Shown here in pieces: positions 13,544-16,054 of a stretch of DNA of 16,054 bases; position 1 is the first letter of the stretch; every line of letters begins with the position of its first letter. This DNA comes from an uncultured Muribaculaceae bacterium (lineage in GTDB: Bacteria; Bacteroidota; Bacteroidia; Bacteroidales; Muribaculaceae): contig CAJTMM010000044.1 of assembly GCA_910577465.1 (NCBI GenBank), positions 1 to 16,054 on the forward strand. Reading direction: 5' to 3'. A program made the translations under genes and the position numbers. Below the pieces are notes generated by a model, which saw only the letters and a program-made list of their open reading frames with translations, was not told the origin of the DNA and did not search any database.

Positions 13544-15658
13544 ATGAAGAACTTATTTACACACAATTATTTATTGATATACATACTGCTTGCGGCAGTA
13601 ATGTCATCGCCATCCGTTTCCGCACAGTCGGTAATATTTCCACAACTTCAGCAAGCCGGAACGGCATCGGCTGAAAAGCGTGCCAACTGCCGTGAACTTG
13701 TGCTGAAGAACGATTTGTTTTCCGCTTCGTTTATCAATGACAACGGCAAACTCTCTTTCGGAGGATGCGAGGAAATGGGTCTCAAGCCCGGCACAGAATT
13801 ATTCACCATAACAATAGGCGACGATTCGACCAAGGTAGCCGCATCGGAGATGACCGTAACATCATGGGGAATAGAACCTCTGAGCTGCAATCCTGAAGCC
13901 ACGGTGGCATCGGAGAAGTATTACGGTCAAAGTGTAAAAGCAGAACTGGAATACAAGGACCTGACTTTTGAATGGCGTGCCATACTGCGCGATGGCTCAC
14001 ACTACCTTCGTACGGAATTGACGCTCACCGCCAAGAAGGATGCGGATATGATTAACATCATACCTATGCAATATGAAATCGCGGCAGCCGACGCCCCATC
14101 CATAGTGGGTAACACGCGTGGCGCGGTACTCGCATCAGATAAGATTTTCGCCGGACTGGAGACTCCCACAGGCATCAACACCGTAGAGATTATCCGTAAT
14201 GATAGTGCCAAGAATGGTACCGAAGGTAACACGCGCATGATACAAGGGTTATGGAGCCGTCATGCGACACTCGCCGCAGGGAAGAGCTGGAGGGTGAGCG
14301 CGGTGGCAGGCTTAATAGCCAAGGACCAGGCGCGACGTTCGTTTCTTGCCTACAGCGAGAGGGAGCGTGCAGTACCATGGCGTCCGTTTCCCCACTATAA
14401 TTCATGGTATGAGCTAAACATAGACCGCAACAACTCGGCGACATACGACGGTCACATGACCGCGGGGGACTGCGTGGATGTGGTAGGAGAGTGGAAAACG
14501 AACCTATTCGACAAACATGGCGCCGGCATCAAGGCTTTCGTATGGGATGACGGATGGGACGAATACGGCACGTGGTCGTTCAACAAAGGATTTCCGAACG
14601 GATTTAAAGAACCATACCATATAGCTCGCGAGATAGGCGCAGGCACCGGTGCGTGGCTCGGACCGGTAGGCGGATACGGCACCTCGGGTGATCTCCGCCG
14701 CCAATACTGGAAGGATAATGGTGGAATGCAACTGAGCAATCCGCTATACTACAATGTATTCCTGAACTCATGCAACGATATGGTGGATAAATACGATTTC
14801 TGCTTCTTCAAGCTCGACGGCATAAGCGCACAGTTCAGCTCGGTAGGTCCCGATGAAGGAAATATAGGCGAGGAGAATGCCGAGGGGATAATAGCTGTGC
14901 TGAAGGCTGTACGCGAGATAAGACCGGATATGTTCTTCAACACTACCGTAGGCACCTGGGCGTCTCCGTTCTGGTTTCACTACACGGATGCCGTGTGGCG
15001 TCAGGAGAGTGACTACGGTGAAATCGGCGACCAGGGTACGGATCGTGAGAAATGGATCACTTACCGCGACCGCCTGGTATATCAGAACTTTGTCCAGAAC
15101 TCGCCTCTCTGCCCTATCAACACCCTGATGACTCATGGCGTAATACTGACCGAACATGGCGATGTCTCGAAGGAGATGGACTATGCCGGAATAGTAAGGG
15201 AGATACGATGCGCATTTGCCTGCGGCTCGGGCATGGTGGAGCTTTATTGCGATTCCAAGCTGCTGAACGAGATTGAGAACGGCGCGCTGTGGGGCGACAT
15301 AGCGGAATGCATCAAATGGCAGGAGAAGAATGCCACGGTGCTTCCCGATATCCACTGGATAGGTGGCAATCCGTGGGATGGCTCTAATGCCAACGTCTAC
15401 GGATGGGCGGCATGGAACGGCTCAAACGCGACACTGGCGCTACGCAATCCGTCGGAAACGGCACAGACGTTCAGATTCACTCTCCGCGAGGTTCTTGATA
15501 TTCCTGCTTACGAATGCCGCGATATCTATCTGTCCAAGGCGTTTAATTCACAAGAGTGCCTTTCGGGTATCGCCACCGACAAGGGGATTGACCTGGACAG
15601 TACGATATCGGTGACTTTGCCGGGGTCGTCGCTGTATGTGTTTGACGGACGGCATTAA
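13544..15658 (+). CDS. Secreted GH36-like glycoside hydrolase (clan GH-D type), possible alpha-galactosidase
   Basis: A 704-residue predicted exported glycosidase. Residues 1-27 are a signal peptide (MKNLFTHNY, hydrophobic core, cleavage after SVSA). An N-terminal beta-rich domain (about 28-275) precedes a barrel with YNSWYELN (285-292), FVWDDGWDEYGTWSFNKGFP (332-351), FFKLDG (421-426) and VWRQESDYGEIG (484-495). The K-x-D motif with D425 and R-x-x-S-D with D490 sit where clan GH-D alpha-galactosidases carry nucleophile and acid/base, so both catalytic residues seem present. The C-terminal beta domain (about 600-704) ends in SSLYVFDGRH. Substrate is uncertain; relatives in Bacteroides are, from memory, often annotated as alpha-galactosidase or misnamed enterotoxin. 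The start at 13544 is chosen because the -7 box at 13502 lies just upstream and the signal peptide begins there; extending to 13445 would enter the RNA terminator. Confidence 0.87.
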   Translation: MKNLFTHNYLLIYILLAAVMSSPSVSAQSVIFPQLQQAGTASAEKRANCRELVLKNDLFSASFINDNGKLSFGGCEEMGLKPGTELFTITIGDDSTKVAASEMTVTSWGIEPLSCNPEATVASEKYYGQSVKAELEYKDLTFEWRAILRDGSHYLRTELTLTAKKDADMINIIPMQYEIAAADAPSIVGNTRGAVLASDKIFAGLETPTGINTVEIIRNDSAKNGTEGNTRMIQGLWSRHATLAAGKSWRVSAVAGLIAKDQARRSFLAYSERERAVPWRPFPHYNSWYELNIDRNNSATYDGHMTAGDCVDVVGEWKTNLFDKHGAGIKAFVWDDGWDEYGTWSFNKGFPNGFKEPYHIAREIGAGTGAWLGPVGGYGTSGDLRRQYWKDNGGMQLSNPLYYNVFLNSCNDMVDKYDFCFFKLDGISAQFSSVGPDEGNIGEENAEGIIAVLKAVREIRPDMFFNTTVGTWASPFWFHYTDAVWRQESDYGEIGDQGTDREKWITYRDRLVYQNFVQNSPLCPINTLMTHGVILTEHGDVSKEMDYAGIVREIRCAFACGSGMVELYCDSKLLNEIENGALWGDIAECIKWQEKNATVLPDIHWIGGNPWDGSNANVYGWAAWNGSNATLALRNPSETAQTFRFTLREVLDIPAYECRDIYLSKAFNSQECLSGIATDKGIDLDSTISVTLPGSSLYVFDGRH

Positions 15659-15696
15659 CAGCTATCAATCAGTTCTGTTTGGAGGAATGCGTTGCT

Positions 15697-15712
15697 ACAG
15701 ATGATAATCTGT
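15697..15712 (+). terminator. Weak terminator-like hairpin after the hydrolase gene
   Basis: ACAGAT-GATA-ATCTGT is a perfect 6-bp stem 38 bp after the stop codon. The first T-run (TTTTT) begins only about 12 nt further on, so this is a weak candidate. Confidence 0.35.
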
Positions 15713-15855
15713 GGTCAGGCTGTGTTTTTGGTTTTTATTAAGTATGTCAATGTGCTCTTGCCGCCGGTTTGTCTTGTTAGGAGCGCGGGGGCGGCTGCCG
15801 CAATGAGGTAAATTAGGACTATGGGTGGCGGTGGGGAATTTGGTCGGTGACTATA

Positions 15856-15878
15856 CGAGGGCAAGATGCCCTCGCTCC
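15856..15878. repeat. REP-like palindrome, copy 1
   Basis: CGAGGGCA-AGA-TGCCCTCG followed by CTCC: a perfect 8-bp inverted repeat with a 3-bp loop. It differs from the other two copies by one loop base. Confidence 0.88.
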
Positions 15879-15916
15879 TATTGGATGGCGGGGACGTATG
15901 TGGGTGTGGTGGGGGT

Positions 15917-15957
15917 AGGACTTTAAGGACATTAAGGACGGTAGGGACTTTAGGGTC
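15917..15957. repeat. Degenerate 9-bp tandem repeat
   Basis: Four consecutive 9-mers (AGGACTTTA, AGGACATTA, AGGACGGTA, GGGACTTTA) followed by a partial GGGTC. It lies between REP-like copies 1 and 2 in noncoding sequence. Confidence 0.8.
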
Positions 15958-15977
15958 GTGGGGGGTACGAGTATGCA

Positions 15978-16000
15978 CGAGGGCAGGATGCCCTCGCTCC
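15978..16000. repeat. REP-like palindrome, copy 2
   Basis: CGAGGGCA-GGA-TGCCCTCG followed by CTCC, with the same arms and the same 3' flank as copy 1. Confidence 0.88.
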
Positions 16001-16035
16001 GGTTTGTTGACGGTTTTTTGTTTGTGTTTTTTGTG

Positions 16036-16054
16036 CGAGGGCAGGATGCCCTCG
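16036..16054. repeat. REP-like palindrome, copy 3 (at window edge)
   Basis: CGAGGGCA-GGA-TGCCCTCG, identical to copy 2 over 19 bp. The window ends at its last base, so whether CTCC follows cannot be seen. Confidence 0.85.

Larger units (their letters stand above)
15659..16054. other. Noncoding intergenic region at right edge
   Basis: No credible gene in about 396 bp. It contains a weak hairpin, three REP-like palindromes, a 9-bp tandem repeat and several runs of three or more G on the plus strand between 15890 and 15965. The T-rich, G-rich look is unlike the coding sequence to the left. Confidence 0.7.

Noticed and set aside
14768..15355. 195-codon minus-strand ORF
   Set aside because: Antisense shadow of the GH36-like hydrolase gene, without recognisable domain.
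15715..15978. 87-codon minus-strand ORF at the right end
   Set aside because: Its proline- and serine-rich translation comes from the REP-like palindrome and the 9-bp tandem repeat; no start signal or family.

Overview
The window looks like chromosomal DNA of a Bacteroidota, most likely a Bacteroidales gut lineage near Muribaculaceae. The grounds are gene content (an lptE / conserved hypothetical / secG block, a Bacteroidetes-type GH2 beta-galactosidase and M56-BlaI pair) and repeated use of the Bacteroidetes -7 promoter element TAnnTTTG with little sign of Shine-Dalgarno sites. The family-level assignment is inference. No rRNA, tRNA, CRISPR array, insertion sequence or phage gene was seen.

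Layout. 1-1358 (minus strand): an M56 BlaR1/MecR1-like membrane metallopeptidase running off the left edge, its BlaI/MecI-type repressor 2 bp upstream, and two tandem operator-like dyads over the repressor's promoter. 1433-5824 (minus): a U32-family Fe-S protein (tRNA/rRNA hydroxylation type) and a secreted 1018-aa GH2 beta-galactosidase, separated by a good intrinsic terminator. 6045-7690 (minus): lptE, a conserved TPR-like hypothetical and secG, an envelope-biogenesis operon. 7734-10136 (minus): an RsmF-like rRNA m5C methyltransferase and the ATP-dependent phosphofructokinase pfkA. 10243-11877 (minus): a single-pass membrane hypothetical and a YbhN/AglD-type flippase-like membrane protein.

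12136-15658 (plus): an AraC-family regulator, a candidate noncoding RNA of about 330 nt with its own promoter and intrinsic terminator, and a secreted GH36-like (clan GH-D type) glycoside hydrolase with its own -7 box. The candidate RNA folds by hand into an extended nested hairpin, including a 15-position helix with one mismatch, and matches no RNA family I recognise. It is the most interesting item here. The right end (15659-16054) is noncoding: it carries three near-identical REP-like palindromes, a degenerate 9-bp tandem repeat and G-rich tracts.

Most genes are housekeeping or envelope functions. The accessory signals are the signal-transducing peptidase/repressor pair, the two secreted glycosidases, the AraC - RNA - glycosidase stretch and the intergenic repeat cluster.
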